NCBI GenBank assembly: GCA_050084515.1
Contig: CM114272.1
Coordinates: forward strand, 19,654,001 to 19,718,000
DNA: 64,000 bases
DNA from: Blasia pusilla
Lineage: Eukaryota > Marchantiophyta > Marchantiopsida > Blasiales
Direction: 5' to 3'
Numbering within the stretch: the stretch's first letter is position 1; every line of letters starts with the position of its first letter. Both the position numbers and the translations under genes were made by a program. The notes beneath the pieces are model-generated. The model did no database searches, was not told where the DNA came from, and was given only the letters and a program-made list of their open reading frames with translations. Shown here in pieces: positions 9,451-23,140 of the stretch.

Positions 9451-11199
9451 CAAAACACAAAATATCTCATTTTTATGTTGAAGTTTGAAGCCATAATTAA
9501 GTAGGATTCTTGTGTCTTCCTTACAAATATTTTTTTAACATAAGTGAAGATTATTTGGGGAAATCACAAATACTATTGTGATCTCATTTGGAAAACAACT
9601 TTATGTCCCTTGCTAGGGCAGATTTGAGTCGTCCCAATGAATGGGAAAGGAGACTCTAGAAAACTTTCAGCGAGGGAGGGCTTCATAAAGAAATATTTTA
9701 AAAATTGTTAAACTTGCACGAGAACAATGGAAGAGAGATAAGGAATAAGTTTTCATTAGTGGAGGGGAGATGAGATTGTTTGAGAAGAGAAATTAATTGA
9801 ACTTCCTCCAACCCTCTTCAAGGAATCCTCTTCGTTCCTTTGGAAAGTGAAGTGATGGACCCTCTCCATACCTTCACTTCTTGAGGGGGATATAAACCTA
9901 TGTTGAGCATGTCCGTGCTCAAGTGGAGATAACCTCTTAAGATTCTTATCCTTATCCTCCATCAAAATTTTGTGCCCTCAACCCCTAAACCTGAAGGAGG
10001 GCTTCAAAATAATGTGTTGCTATTTTATCTCCTTGTACATACCATGTTACAACAATACCACAGATAGACTAGTAGGTTTCCGTGCAATGAATGAGAGGGG
10101 TTAATGATGCGTAATTTGAATTACCTATGATTATCCAAATCTAACCTATGCCCCTAAAGAACCCCAAATGTAGGAACACTTTGCAACAATAATCTATATT
10201 ATGAGCAAAATACGTTTGATATTTTGTTAATAGTATAGATTATTTACTCTTTTACATCTTAGGGTACTTGTTTATTTTCATCCACACAAGTGTTAAAATA
10301 ATTTTGTAAGGATTACACAATTATCAAAAAATACCTAAGTGAAAAATTAGGGTGTATAGTAGGGGCCTTTTTTTTAAAGGATTTGACAATTATGAAAAAA
10401 TACCTAAGTAAAAAATTAGGGTGTAAAGCACAGGAATTTTTTCTAGTCTTAACTGAAGAAAAATAATTTGTAGGGGTGGGTTTGGGATCTATTTGTAATA
10501 ATTAGAAATCATTTGAAATGGAAAAACAAAAGAGAAAAATTAAAAATAATTTATATCTATATTGTTGGAGAGTGTCTTCTTGATATGCGATAACTTAATA
10601 AATTCTTCTTGTAAGAAATTTTTGCAATATGATTAATCATTCGCGGAATGCCCGCTATTAATTACTAGTTAGAATGCACGCTCATGTACATATACATGTC
10701 CCGTCTTGAAATGATTTGAAAAAAATGCCACATATGAAAGAAATTCTCCTGATGCATCTATGAAAGCATAGACGAGATTGAAATTTAATTAAGAGGTAAG
10801 AGGAGAAAATTGAATAAAAGAGGACCGAATACGGATACGCTAAATTAGAATTTTTATTCGTGTCGTTACATTCGGAATGGGTGGGCGATCGAGAAAACCT
10901 CAAAACCTCGATGAAAGATCCATTTGGGGAAAAGAAAACGTGGACTCAACCCGCCCGGAGCTCAGCGCTGGTGCGAGGCTGTAATAATATCGGAGGGGCC
11001 ATGAATTGCAGGGGCTGTTCGCTCGAATTGCGATGTGCTGGTCGAATTCGGCGCATGTGAGACTTACTCTTGCGTGTGTGGGGGAGGGGTATGGTTTCAG
11101 CGTGGGGAATTCGGTGAGTTTGTCGTGGCCGAGCAGAGTGGGGATCGAGATTTAGGACGCGGAGGACGGAAAAGGGGCTCGTTTTCGAGGCAGCACAAT
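9451..11199. other. AT-rich spacer upstream of the recA gene
   Basis: No transposon or gene recognised. The left part is AT-rich with short open frames only. A roughly 69-base tandem pair is at 10308-10433. From about 10.86 kb the base composition becomes more even; this part probably holds the recA promoter and 5' UTR. No clear TATA box could be assigned. Confidence 0.5.
10308..10433 (+). repeat. Two-unit tandem repeat, about 69 bp
   Basis: Units starting aaggattacacaattatcaa and aaggatttgacaattatgaa, each continuing aaaatacctaagt and aaaaattagggtgta, are adjacent and about 85 percent alike by eye. Confidence 0.8.
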
Positions 11200-14100
11200 A
11201 TGATTCTGAGGAATCGGGTAATCTCATGGAGGAGTAAGCTGCTGCTGCAGGACGCATGGAAGCGGCCGAGAGAGCTGTTAGCGACGTCCTCAGCGTTTGC
11301 CACAGACAGTCGCAGAGGTAAGCTGGGGAGCGGTCGCTCGCTCAGACTTCGTTTTGGGATGGCTTCATCTGCAAGCGCCGAGAATTGCTGGGCTCGAAAT
11401 TCTTAGGGTCTCGGGCTGTGATTCTCACGATTCAGTCGTGAAGGGTCGTCCGGCGGGGCTCTAACCTGAGGCATTTCCGTTTCTAATCCCCCACATGCCG
11501 AAATGAGCCATTGGTGCGCATGATTTCTGCCCCAACTGCCCCCTATCCGACCTATTTCTGTGATTCCTCAACTCGGTTACAAATCTACGCTTCGTTGAGG
11601 TCCTCTCTGCTGGAATTAAATTCCGGGCCCAAGCGCTGAGGCTCACCTATTCCCCACATGCACACATGGCCCGAAATAGAGCAGCTACCGCAACTATGTG
11701 GGAGCCTGTACTCGAGAATCAACTAGAAAGCACTGCAGATGATACGTTAATTCTTCTCACACCTGGCTTGAGCCCCCTAGTGTTGAGCTCCAAGTTCTCC
11801 CTCCAATCTAGAGTGAGCCTCTGCACATGTTGCTACGACAGATGATACGTGGATCGGAATAATTCTCACACCTATCTTGAGGAGGTTCTGGTGCCGCAAC
11901 CACTATGTGGTTGGAAAGTTTTGTTAGCATCCCCAAATGCCGAGCTTTTGTAAATATTTCTGCGCTAGATGATGTCTAAGATCTATATTACGATTATCAT
12001 AAATGGTTCGAGATTTCCTGGTAATTCAACCAACGGCTGGTTGGATCCCGTTTGTGAGCTCATCCCATATGCTGAGCTCAGAGTGCTCCCTCCAATTTAA
12101 GGTAAGCCTGTACACATATGGATATGGTAGTAGGGTAGCTGTATGGATTGAGGAGGAATGAGACAACAGCAAGATTGACTTGTGGTTTGTTGTTATTAGG
12201 GAAACGGCGCCCGCATCAGACAGCTGTACTGGATGCAGCTGCTTCTGGTCACACGGTTGATGAGAAGGAAGTGGCACTTCAAGTAGCGTTGGCAAATATA
12301 TCTTCCAAGTTTGGAAAGGAGACTATCATGAGGCTTGGAGACATGGCAGCTCCAAAAAATGTTCCTGTCATTTCCACTGGATCAATCGCCCTTGATATTG
12401 CTCTTGGAGTGGGCGGCTTACCGAAAGTAAGTTTTATAATTGTTGGTCTTACCACACAAAATGCCCAGCTTTGTGCCCAAAACATCAATGTGGAATTTTT
12501 TTCTCAATGAGCCAAATGATAGATTAGGAGTGTCGCTACCATGATGGTCTGTAGTCAATCCAGCAATAGGTTGGATAATCTTAATGGTTTAGTCTTCATG
12601 AACATCTGGTTTCCAGGGCAGAGTGGTGGAGATTTATGGACCTGAAGCGACAGGAAAGACGACTCTTGCACTTCACGTCATTGCAGAATCACAGAAGCTA
12701 GGAGGTATTTGTTTGGTTACTTTGCGTTCATAAACTTGGAACCAATCAATTAGTGTTGCACTCTCTATAGTTATGGGTGTTGACGAAGACTTTTACATTA
12801 GTTGGGAGATGGATATCAGTGAAGGTTCTTTACGCTAGATTTGTATTCATTGGTCTCGTTGATGAGTTGGAAGCTGTACTCAAATGCAGGAAAAGGGTCA
12901 AGTTACAAACCATAACCTTAAGACAATGGCTGATTATTAGAATAATATTCCATATTATCAGGTTGGGCTTGAGCATCATGGTTTTCTTTCAGAAAAATAG
13001 TGAAGAAAATTATGGGAAGAGAAATTTGTTTGTTGCTCCTCACTACTGCAAAAGATCTTAAGTATGTCTCATGCAATAGCAGAGAAGGTACATTTTGTAG
13101 GAATGTCTTACAGTTATTTGTCATTCCTAACTCGGTTTATGAGCTGGGTGATGATAAATTGCAGGGAAATGCGTCTTTGTGGATGTCGAACATGCGCTGG
13201 ACATAACTTTTGCTGCAGCTATAGGGGTGCGGGTTGCAGAACTGTATGTCTCACAACCTGACAATGCTGAGCAAGCTCTTGACATAGCTGACGAGTTTGT
13301 TCGAAGCTGTTCTACATCTGTGGTTGTCCTGGACAGTGTGTGTTTCTCATTCCTGACTTTCTTCTATCTTTCTTCCCCTTTCGCTCTATTATTCTTGCAA
13401 GAAGCAGTATCTATTACTAGCTTATTCTTTCTCAAGTTTTGTTCTTCAAGCTTAAACCTTTCTTCCAACAGGATGCCGTTGTTCGCACAGCAAGAGACAC
13501 AAGCACTGTCGAGTAAACACTTGCTTTGAATTCTGGGCGCGAGTTTTTCTAGCTGGTCCAGTGCAGCACGATCCTTTAAAATTTGGCTGTGAATACTCAA
13601 AGTTGGATTTGCATTGGTGTAACTACAGGTAGCTGCGCTGGCTCCAAAAGCAGAGTTAGACGGAAGCATGGGTGATGCACACATGGCTTTGCAGGCCAGG
13701 CTCATGAGCCAAGCACTCCGCAAGCTAACTCATTCTCTGTCTCGTTCTCAGACAATTCTGATCTTTATCAATCAGGTATTCTTTGAAATGTCAATTATAT
13801 ATGCTACAATTGATTTCTGATGAGCTGAGGTCAGGAAGAGGTTGATGCCCTGCGTAAAGAATTTGCACACCTTTACCAACTTATGCTGCATTACACATAT
13901 AGGATATGAGTCTGCCTGAGACCCACTGTCCACGTGAATTTGGAGGACTCTTACTACTAATATAGCTGGACAGTTTCTAAAGTACCTCTTTCCAACAGGA
14001 ATCCTGGAGAACCACAGAGGCATCAAAAACCAGTAGAGACACCTGGAGATTTAGGACCTGTTTCCATGCCATTCTTTCAGTAGAACAGTTCTGAAGCAGT

Positions 14101-16004
14101 TCTTAAAATTCTGATTTTCCTCTGTAAGTATTCCAGGTCTTGTTTGACAGAAACTCTGCCCTATTCTCACAATGAGGATGTGATATGATAGATGTGTGAG
14201 CATCTTGAAAACTGGCTAGTTTCTCACTATATATCCGTCCCCTCTACATGCTCTTTGTATGACCTGTACTGTTAGGGTCTTCTTGTTGGATTAGGTGTAC
14301 TTGGGAAAGGATAAGACTAAACTTCCAACAAATTCGTCCCCAGAACTCCCGTGCAAAGTCTTTCATTCATTGCTCCAATTTTCGAAGAAGATTTTGGGCA
14401 TGTGGCATTGTGGTTCCTTTCCAAAGCAAGACAAATTCGTACCGAGAAATTTACATGGAAAACCATTTTTTGCAAAATACTGATCTCCTGGAAGATTTGC
14501 TTACTTCAATCTCAAATGGAAAATTTTCCTTTCAAATTTGGCACTCTGTTCATGGTCCAATGCTCAGAGATCAGCACGTCTAGATAAGTTTGTATTGAAG
14601 GGCGACTCAAGGTTGATAGTTCATATTTGAGTAATTTCTTGGCTTGCAGCACTGATCGAAGTGTTCCCAAGCTCTTTTGACTGAAACATATCTCCCAATT
14701 TTTGAAGAATTGTGGAATGATACTTTGGACGTAATTCTTGGTGTTGAGGGATAAGTATGCAAGGCTTAATCGGCCAGAACTGCTAATTCGGGAGTAGATT
14801 TTAGACCTCAGTACGAAGTCCAATCCTTTAGATACTGAATTGTCATTACAGAAAGGTTCAAATCTAGGTTTAATGCAGGCAGACTTGCTTTCTTCTTCAA
14901 CTCTAGTCAAGCTAAAAGCCCAAGGACACATATTGGTAGGATCAGAGAGAGGAGAGGTAGGGCTTCATCTGAGCCCTCTCTAGCTTTCTGATTCTGTGTG
15001 AAATAAGCTGTAAACATTTTTGAGCCTCGGCACACGCGTTAGGTCTGCATTAAGTGCGGTTGATTCATCATTTTTGGGTACTGAAACTAGTATTGTCATA
15101 CAAAAACAGTAACAGTTGAGAAGGTGATTGAAAACTGTCTGGTTCTTCATGTATCTATATATCTATGACAATGTTAAACAGGACCTTGTCTTGACATCTT
15201 GACATACTGGGAAAAGTAAGCTGGTCACATCTGAGGTCTGGTTACTAAAGACTGCTCTGTCAAATTTTTTCAGGTCAGACATAAGTTGGGTGGGTTTGGA
15301 GGGTTTGGAGGTGCACCTATTGAGGTCACTGCTGGAGGCAATGCCTTGAAGTTTTATTCATCGATTCGATTGAATATCCGGAAACTTAGTTTGATCAAGC
15401 GAGGGGATGAGGTTGGTTCTATCCCAAAATGAACTGCCCCCAGAGAGTACCATTCAAAGTTTCTCATTGACACTTTGCAACCTAAATTAAAGCAAAGCAA
15501 GGAAACATGATACTGGTTCTTTGAGGTTCTAAGATACGCAACAGGGCTTTGATCTCAGGGTATTTCTGTTTGTTTATGTGTCTCTTTACAAGTGTTGGTG
15601 TAAATGTCTTCGTGCGTGTTATCTTGCAGGTAATCGGGAGCCTAGTGATGGTGAAAGTTGCCAAGAATAAAGTAGCTCCACCATTCAAGACAGCAGAGTT
15701 TGAGATAGAATTTGGAAGGGGAATATCTAGAGAAGGTGAGATTCTAGACTTTGGAGTGAAGATTGGACTTCTTGTCAAGTCAGGAGGATGGTTCGCTTAT
15801 AATGGTGCCAACTTTGCCAATGGGAGAGAAAATGCAAAAAAGTATTTGATGGAGAACCAGGATGTTGCCAATATGCTTGCGACTGCAATCAAGGAGAAGA
15901 TGACAGGAAAGATGCCTCCCCCACCTGAGGATGAACCTCAAATCCCTGAACCTAATGAGGGTTTTGATGTAGAAGATGATTACCAGGCCGTAGTTGCTGG
16001 ATAG
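11200..16004 (+). CDS. recA: RecA-family recombinase, organelle-targeted, 421 aa, 7 exons
   Basis: Bacterial-type RecA: ATP-dependent strand exchange on single-stranded DNA, in plants acting in mitochondria and/or plastids. Proposed exons: 11200-11317, 12200-12426, 12617-12704, 13165-13337, 13629-13775, 15274-15411, 15630-16004. All introns are GT-AG and the sum is 1266 nt, in frame throughout with no stop. The first exon gives an Arg/Ser/Leu-rich, acid-poor leader ([20 protein letters not shown]) like a mitochondrial presequence. Walker A is GPEATGKTT in exon 3; the catalytic Glu is in VDVEHALD; Walker B is VVVLDS at the end of exon 4. FINQ and the L2 loop with [20 protein letters not shown] follow. 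The C-terminus keeps the bacterial [12 protein letters not shown] and WFAYNGANF blocks and ends in an acidic tail. The leader suggests a mitochondrial RECA3-like or dual-targeted protein; which paralogue is not settled. Confidence 0.93.
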
Positions 16005-17158
16005 ATTTGTTGGTTAAATATATGTGCACCCTGAGAAATGCGGATATCACTTCATACTAGCTGTTTTACCGCTAGAGAGTAGACTTTTGCATGAAATACC
16101 CCAGGTTTCAAATGTTGTACAGGACTGTTTTTGTTTGAACCTGCCAATTTCAATGCGGATTTTTTCTTCTCAATTTTATTTTATTCCTCTGCAGGCTGTT
16201 CAGCCTCATGTCTGCAAAGAAGTAACTGGAACCAGGGCTGTGCACTTTTTGAACCCCTACCCAGAGTGAAATTGGTTATGGGAAATTCTGATCCACTACT
16301 GTTAGGTGTAGCTGCCTCAATTCCTCATCTCATAAAGAACAATTTGACTATATTATCGTGGGTTGGGCCCACCTAGAGCCCAAGCACCATGTCCTGGCCC
16401 ATGTAAGTCAGAGGTATTCATCACAACTGCTACCATTTCAATTAATGTCTGCTGGAGAGAACTACTATACTCCCTTTATTCTAAGGATGCCAGTCATCAC
16501 ATTCTGCAAATAGAAAAACACCTCCTGTCTGGCACAGAAACCCTTGACTGAATTCTCCAAAGAGTACCAGCGGATGAGACAAGTGAGATGGACCTTGAAA
16601 AAAAAAACCTCCAGACAAGTTTTACTGTGAAAGTAGAATTCTACCCTGTAATGAATCAGAGTGCCCCACACCAAATATGATTTTCCATATTAAAACTTAC
16701 AGCTCAACCAGATGTCAAAATATGCGTTGACCATGTGACAGGCTCTACCTGGACCATGCTCTTATCCTACAACCCACTGCCAGAAGAGAAATGGAAAAGA
16801 CACCTGGAGAATTCGCCTGTGGTGTCCTGAGTGGAGGTCCAAAAATGTTGGAACAAGGTGCTTCTTATTCTAGTCTTCTGACACTAAACTAAGAACCAAA
16901 ACTGAAACTTAGCTGGCACCAAAGGAAACTCCAGAACCTTCATTCTTCTTTGCTTCTGGCTCAGAGACGGACAATGGTGTAAGTGGGTAGGAAGGAGCTA
17001 ATTCTCCATACATCCACTGTGTCTTGCCTTAATATCTGGCTTTTACTTGAAACTTTGGCTGCATCCGAGTACCATCTCTGATATTCTAAGAGGGAGAAAA
17101 TTTACAGCAAGTCATGAATATGAAACAAACATGACTAAAGGAATGTTTTTTGCACATA
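16005..17158. other. Convergent intergenic region
   Basis: Lies between the recA stop and the stop of the minus-strand small gene, so it should hold both 3' UTRs. A few short open frames occur on both strands but none resembles a protein family. No repeat of the surrounding transposon families is seen. Confidence 0.5.
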
Positions 17159-18905
17159 TTAACTTTTTTGCTTGATTGGAGTTTGTGACAAAGACTGGTT
17201 AGACTCTTTCACTTGAGCAATTGACTTTGCAAAGGTTGGAAGCTCCTCTTGTTTTTCCATTTGCATTGTAAGCTTGGAGATGGCTGCATGCGATGAAGCT
17301 GATGTTGCATGATAAGTTGACACTGCTAACTGGGCAAATGCCGGCATTGCGCCTCCTGAACACACAACGAAACAACCTCCAATCAGAAATAGTGGACTGG
17401 GAAAGCTTTAAGTGAAGTTTGACAAAACCCTTTGTGTCCTATAGAGGTGTGCAATCACAGGCCAGCCCTGTAGACGATCAAGAGCCATGTGTGAACGTAA
17501 GAGGTTCTCAGTCAGTGAGCCAGGTCGACCTATGTAATCAAAAGCACGTAGCTGCCAAAGTCTTCACAAATGTTAACCATCACTCCAGTGAACACAGGAT
17601 TGAATAGTTTGGCCACATAAGCTAAGTGGCACCTCTCCACAACTTGAAATTAACCTTTGCATCACGCCTACATCCTGCTAGAGAAGATTAGACGATTGGG
17701 TAGCTAAATTTCCATTGTTCTCATGAGCCCAGCTCAAGAGAAGACTACAAAGCAGGCAAAAATACATTGATACCAAGGGTGTCAGTTCACAATGCCTTCC
17801 ATAACTAGGTGATATCTTCAAGCCCTGCTGAATATGAAACATAATTGTTACTGTGAGATGTTCACACGGAGGAGCCTCTGGGTTCTAGTTCCAGTTTCAT
17901 TGGGATGACCAGAAAACTCGAGGTAATACACACTGCCTCTATAGGCTAAGAAAAGAATAGATGAGGTAACCCTATGCATCTACACTTCCAATCTTGATTA
18001 CGGCTGTGCAGGTGAAGGGAAAAAAAAGAACGACTTCTGCCAGACAGTATTGGAGAAATCTCACCAGCTATTTTACCTATTTGAAGCACCACTAAATGAA
18101 ACCCTGATTGTGAGACCATCCTGCTGTCCGCTTTCCCTCACTCCAGCATTGGAGGCAATCAACACATGAAGATGCCTCCTGAACGACAAGAAAGAGTGAA
18201 CCTCTTTTCAAGTTAATTGAGAGTGACAATAAGAATATATAACAAAAGGTAAGACTATTAGACTTTCATTCCCAGCCCGCCCAAATACCTAACAATGATT
18301 CTGCTTGTAATCCATGTAGAATGGGCTAAGATCCTCGGCTTCTCGAGATGATCTAGGTATGAAAGGTCAGCCTACACGAGTTCTATGGAAAAACAGCAAA
18401 ATAGCACTGCTTGCCAGCTCAATAATGAAAACCTGAGGAGCTTGCAGTTATAGCGTAAAGAGAATGGCTTTTGTATCTAATGCAACTGTGATCAGCAGTC
18501 ATCTCAATTCCAGTTGCATGGGATTTCCTGGAGAGCTGGAGATCTAGAACAGTCAAAGATTGTCAAAATTGACTCTTCAGTACTCTGATCATTTCCACGT
18601 TACAGGTTACAGTTGCCAAAACTTTAAGGGTACTGACTGATTGCGATGTGACATGCATGATGCATGAGGAGTTTACCAGCTAAGCCTGCACAGGCAACTG
18701 AGAAGAGCATCACTGGAGGCAGCTGCACAAAGCCACAAAAAGTGTTAGCTTTCATCTCCAATGACTAAGTGAAAGATAATTGCATTTCCAAGCATGTGAC
18801 ATGAATCCCTGAGTGAAAATCCTTTGAAAGATCTGAACACACACTTACCCCGACTAGAAACTGAAGCCAAAGTGGCCCTCTCACGTGCTTATGAACTGGA
18901 GGCAT
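17159..18905 (-). CDS. Small putative membrane protein, 99 aa, 3 coding exons
   Basis: Proposed minus-strand exons: 18905-18849 (MPPVHKHVRGPLWLQFLVG), 18722-18677 (LPPVMLFSVACAGLAG) and 17355-17159 (starting GAMPAFAQLAV, ending IKQKS then TAA). Donors are GTAAGT and GTAAAC; acceptors are TTTGTGCAG and GTGTTCAG. The sum is 300 nt in frame. The start ATG lies two bases after a good acceptor (TGTGTGTGCAG), implying a non-coding first exon upstream. Residues about 13-46 form one long hydrophobic stretch rich in Gly, Ala and Pro; the C-terminal half is polar. The gene converges on recA. I do not recognise the family. Small plant organelle or ER membrane proteins have this layout, but that is inference. 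Confidence 0.6.
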
Positions 18906-18907
18906 GA

Positions 18908-20940
18908 CTGCACACACAATCACACGCTTCACGAACTTGTAGGTTTTACCAGAATATTGAAAGAAAACGGTACATATCAAGCCTATGTGAACCAGATCGC
19001 AACCGCATGCTTCACTTAGGGTCGGATCCCATGGACGATCACTCGGAACATGACGACCTCGATGTACTGGGATAAAACAGTTATCCAATGGCTAGCCGAA
19101 AAAAATCGAACAGATAATTTTATTATCCTACTATCTGAGGTCGCCATGATGCTGGCCATTTTCTGCACCCAAAAGTTTTGGGCGAAAAAAATGAACCCCC
19201 CTTGGTCACGAGGACGCTGCGATTTCAGATGCCCATGGAATCCGGCTCTTAATGCACAGTTAGGAATTTCTCCGATTGGAACTCAAAACATCTTCAACAA
19301 ACTGCATCGATATATCATCCCCTCAAGAGGAACTAGGGTGGAATCTTCACTCTGAACGGGAATTGCACCGAGCTTTACCAGTATTGAAACCATAGAAAGC
19401 ACTCGTACTTCCTCCCACTGCTGTGCCCACCTGATGAACAACACAACAGAGGTGTCATAAACGGATCATTTCCCACTATGCTGGTAGAGTTACAGAGGCC
19501 ATCTCAAAGCACCCATAACCCGCACTAAGAATATTCAACAAATTCCAGAAATGTAACTTGTGTGCCACAGTGCGCAAGTTCATACACCATTCAGCTCATT
19601 TGATCGACTACATGGCGAGATACCATCATTATAATTAATTTCAGTACGAAGTCATAGATTCAGTACCACTGCGAAGCTTTCCCGCATGAATGGGGCTATG
19701 GTCCAGCCGCTCGCCTCCTGCGGCGTCGATCAAACGCACCACAGATTAGAATCACCGATACTTTATGTCGTCTGTCTCATTCATTCGCCTAATTCATCCC
19801 CCTGGCGGTGGGGAATTCAGAGTGCTCCCTACACTTTCGATGCCTGTTTCAAAACTACTACATAGTTGCGAATCCAATAAGCCCAAGTATCCATCAAACG
19901 ACTGAGGCATGGAAACAAGGGATTCAGATTCAAGAACGAGATCGAATCCCAAAATCGATAGATGACCCGTGGAATTGGCAGCACCGCAGTAATTCCATAT
20001 CGGCAACTGAATTCGGTGCAATTCCAGCGGCACTGGTCTAAGCAAGAATTCGTCGATATTCACAACAGTCTCAGGAGCAGTTTTTCTTTTCTCCTTTCCT
20101 ACGATTGGAACCTTGTGCGAGCGAACCCCCAGAAGCTAAGAGTTGATGGCGGGGCTCGGGTGGTTGCCTTACCAAATCCTTGGAGAGTGGGGCAGCACAA
20201 CGAGGGCAACGGGGTGAACCTAATCCCGGGCTCATGGTGGGTGTGTGATACGCTGAGCCCAAATTGCGACAGTTTCTCGCCTCCATAGCTAACCTGTCCG
20301 CCATCCTTCGCCCAATTTCGATATCTGCAACAATTCCCCTCTTCTTCTTCTCTTTCTCTCCTCCCCTCCACTTCGCTTCGTAAGAGAAGAACCCCAACCC
20401 CTTTCTTCCTTTCCCTTGATGTGGTGCTCATGCGTCTCCGACTTCTTCGTTTCTCTGGCGGTGCTCTCTCGTGAGCTCAAGATCTTTCGTTAGTCGGGCT
20501 TTATTATCTCCGGATTTAGGCTCCTTCTTTTTATGTACCGGCGAAAGTGACGGTCGTTAAGATAAATAGTTAGTGAGTTTAGCAGCCCGGGGTGTCCCTT
20601 TTCTTTCTTTTATGTACAAAAGAGTCCTTTTTTTACGGAAGACCATAGGTTGCCCCGGTTTTATTGAGCGGGCATATGATCCGGGAAGGTAATAAAACAG
20701 TTCTTTCACAACTAAATAACAGAGCCCCCCTCACTCGAATGTTTAGAGGCTAGCGGGTCAAGCGGGGTCGCAATAACCATGGGGCTAACCTTTTTACTTC
20801 CCATGGGTAAGGGATGAATTTAGTATAGCTCAAATTTTTTCTAAGAGGGTTACCAAACCCCTTCTAATTAATATTAGCCGGAGCTTGTCCTATGCACGTG
20901 TGGTATATTTATTTATTTATTATATCTCTTCACTTCAAAT
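18908..20940. other. Upstream region of the small minus-strand gene
   Basis: Probably holds the 5' UTR intron and promoter of the 99-residue gene. Around 20320-20480 is a strand-asymmetric CT/GA-rich block (on the minus strand GA-rich), often seen in plant 5' UTRs. The overlapping open frames at 19794-20480 are low in complexity and not supported as proteins. 20520-20940 shows no recognisable gene or element. Confidence 0.4.
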
Positions 20941-21571
20941 TGTCACATTTTCTAAGATAGATCGGTGAGATCTAATAGAGTGCCTTCGCGAGTAGTAGAG
21001 GACATGCTGAAGAGGTCGAGGATGATATGCTGAGGTCCCGGGAAATCTGAGAGAGCATGTTTCTCTTTCGTTTCGGCTAATTTGGAGTCATATTGAAAAA
21101 CTTATTATTTTAGGTACATACCATTTTGACTATATGGTTGCCTTTCTATTTTTGGAAGTGATCCTTGACCTCCTACATCATGTCAAGAGCCAAGGAGGTG
21201 ACTTGGGAACATAGGTTGCCATGGAGAAAGCTTGGGAGAGGAAAATGGTGTACCTCAAGGAGAGAGAGCTTGAGAGCTCATTCTCTCTTTGTTGAACATC
21301 TTGGCACGAGGCGGTGGAGCTATGGTCCCTTGCCTTGTGAGTGTAACCCAAGCCTCTCATTAGGAGAGTGGGTTTGGTTTGACATTGAGAGAAACATGTG
21401 AGAGTGCACACATGTGAGAGCTATGGTGTTCTGAGAGAGATTTCACCTTATTTTTATTGGAGATATTTTGGTACTTCTCGTCTCGTTGTTTGGGTGCCAT
21501 GAGTTATCATGGGATCGTGTGTGTTTGGTGACAACGACGTATGTTGTGTAGCGATGTGTATGCGCACGACA
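20941..21571 (+). mobile_element. Solo LTR1 with 4-bp target duplication
   Basis: Starts TGTCACATTTTC and ends GCGCACGACA, flanked by AAAT on both sides (20937-20940 and 21572-21575). It is 631 bases, the same family as the LTRs of the complete element at 26394-38219. It has no internal sequence, so it probably arose by LTR-LTR recombination. It fixes the LTR1 ends and the 4-bp duplication length. Confidence 0.9.
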
Positions 21572-22440
21572 AAATCCCTCTCTCAAAGTGACGTGTGTCG
21601 ACACCATAGGAGCCTTGAGAAGAGAGGTGTGAACACGAAATCCCATCCTCTTTTAATTATATAGATTGTAATGGATATTAGCCCTCTCAACAACAAGAGG
21701 TTGAGGGCTCTACACATGTCCTTTGGGATGGCTTCCTGTGTTGTGATATGACATGTCGTGCATCTAATTAGTTAATCCCTTCTAGTTAATTTGGAGGAAA
21801 GAGGTGCAAAGCATACTTATCAATAATCCATGCCGACACCGACTAGTATTTTCTGAATGAAGAGAATTTCTTTCGAAACGGAAAGATAAGGTAAGACCTA
21901 CTATCATTTGAGGAAGGGAGAGTATTCTTATATGAGGAAAATGTTTCTAAATGATGCATAAGTTTCTTGAAAGATGAAACACACCGTAGTAAAGAAGAAG
22001 ATGAATGCTGGTCTAAGTGTGGAAGGTTGTATTAGGGTGTTGGGGAGATGACAAGGATTTCTAGTATTTTGAATAAGACAATTGAACTTTATAGCATAGT
22101 TGGCATAAGTTTTTATTTTCGTCCCATTCTAGGATCCATGTGGAACAAGAGATACAATTTTAATTCTTCTTCAATACATGCTGATACCCATTTATAATAA
22201 ATGAAATATGTTTTGAATATTATGTTGAATTTTTTTAAATGATGATCTTGTGTATGTCTATGTGTACAATTTTGTGCACACATTTGTCGCTACGAAACAT
22301 ACATTGTTGTCACTAATCAAACAGAAAAAAAACTTGACTAACATATTCAACCAAACACTGTCATGTATCGTGGGTTTTGGTGTCCAATGACATTGAGCGG
22401 TCTCCATTCAATGGGAAATGCTCCACATTATCCCTTGTCT
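21572..22440. other. Spacer with no recognised gene
   Basis: AT-rich sequence between a solo LTR and a gypsy fragment. No open frame resembling a protein family and no repeat of the window's named families were seen. Confidence 0.5.
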
Positions 22441-22796
22441 AGCCTACGCTTGTAAATACCATCTTCCTCAACATGAGGAGTTGGGCTCCTAAATCCAACA
22501 AGACTCACTACCTACAAAACAATCTTTCTCTTGGACTAACCAAGTGGAAGATCTCTCCATTGTTATCCAACAAAAAAATACTTGGAGAGACTATGGCACC
22601 CTCTATTGTAGGTCTAGCACTCGCCTATGTCATCCTAGCAATTGCAATTTGCCATGAATTTGAGGTGGACATCCTGATCATAGGCTCCAAGGACAAGTCC
22701 ACCACCCCCTTTGCAAATACTTATGAACACAAGGTGTAACACCATCTCCATGCTCACAAAGCGTAGTGGCTAGCCTGAACACCTCAACCAACGGAG
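22441..22796 (-). pseudogene. Gypsy gag tail and protease start, inverted fragment
   Basis: Minus-strand reading gives VEVFRLATTLCEHGDGV, then the gag tail and DLGAQLLMLRKMVF of the protease. It abuts plus-strand protease of the same family at about 22797, so the junction is head-to-head inverted. The open plus-strand frame at 22473-22739 is antisense. Confidence 0.65.
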
Positions 22797-23140
22797 TATC
22801 CTTGGATGGATCGAGTAGGAAAAAAATTACCATATGACATGAGGTCGTGGTGAGGATTTGACTAGGATATGTGACATATTAGTCCGTGATGCCTATACTA
22901 GCCAAGGTGATAGTGATCTATGCTGAGTCCTATGACGTCTTGGTATTGTATCTACTGGGGTTTATCCTAGATTACTACGTGGAGTCAACACCTTATAGAT
23001 CAAGATGTCAATCAAGTGATAGGAAACTTAGCTTGTTATTGTGCGATTCACAAGTGGAGTGATCGAGTGACGAGCAAGAGAGGTGGCAACTCTAGCAACA
23101 TTCAAAATAGTGCCATCACTTACTTGGCTTCAGGATTTTA

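Noticed and set aside
20071-20480. Three overlapping minus-strand ORFs near 20.3 kb
   Set aside because: GA-rich composition explains Arg/Glu-rich frames; more likely 5' UTR or promoter of the small gene.
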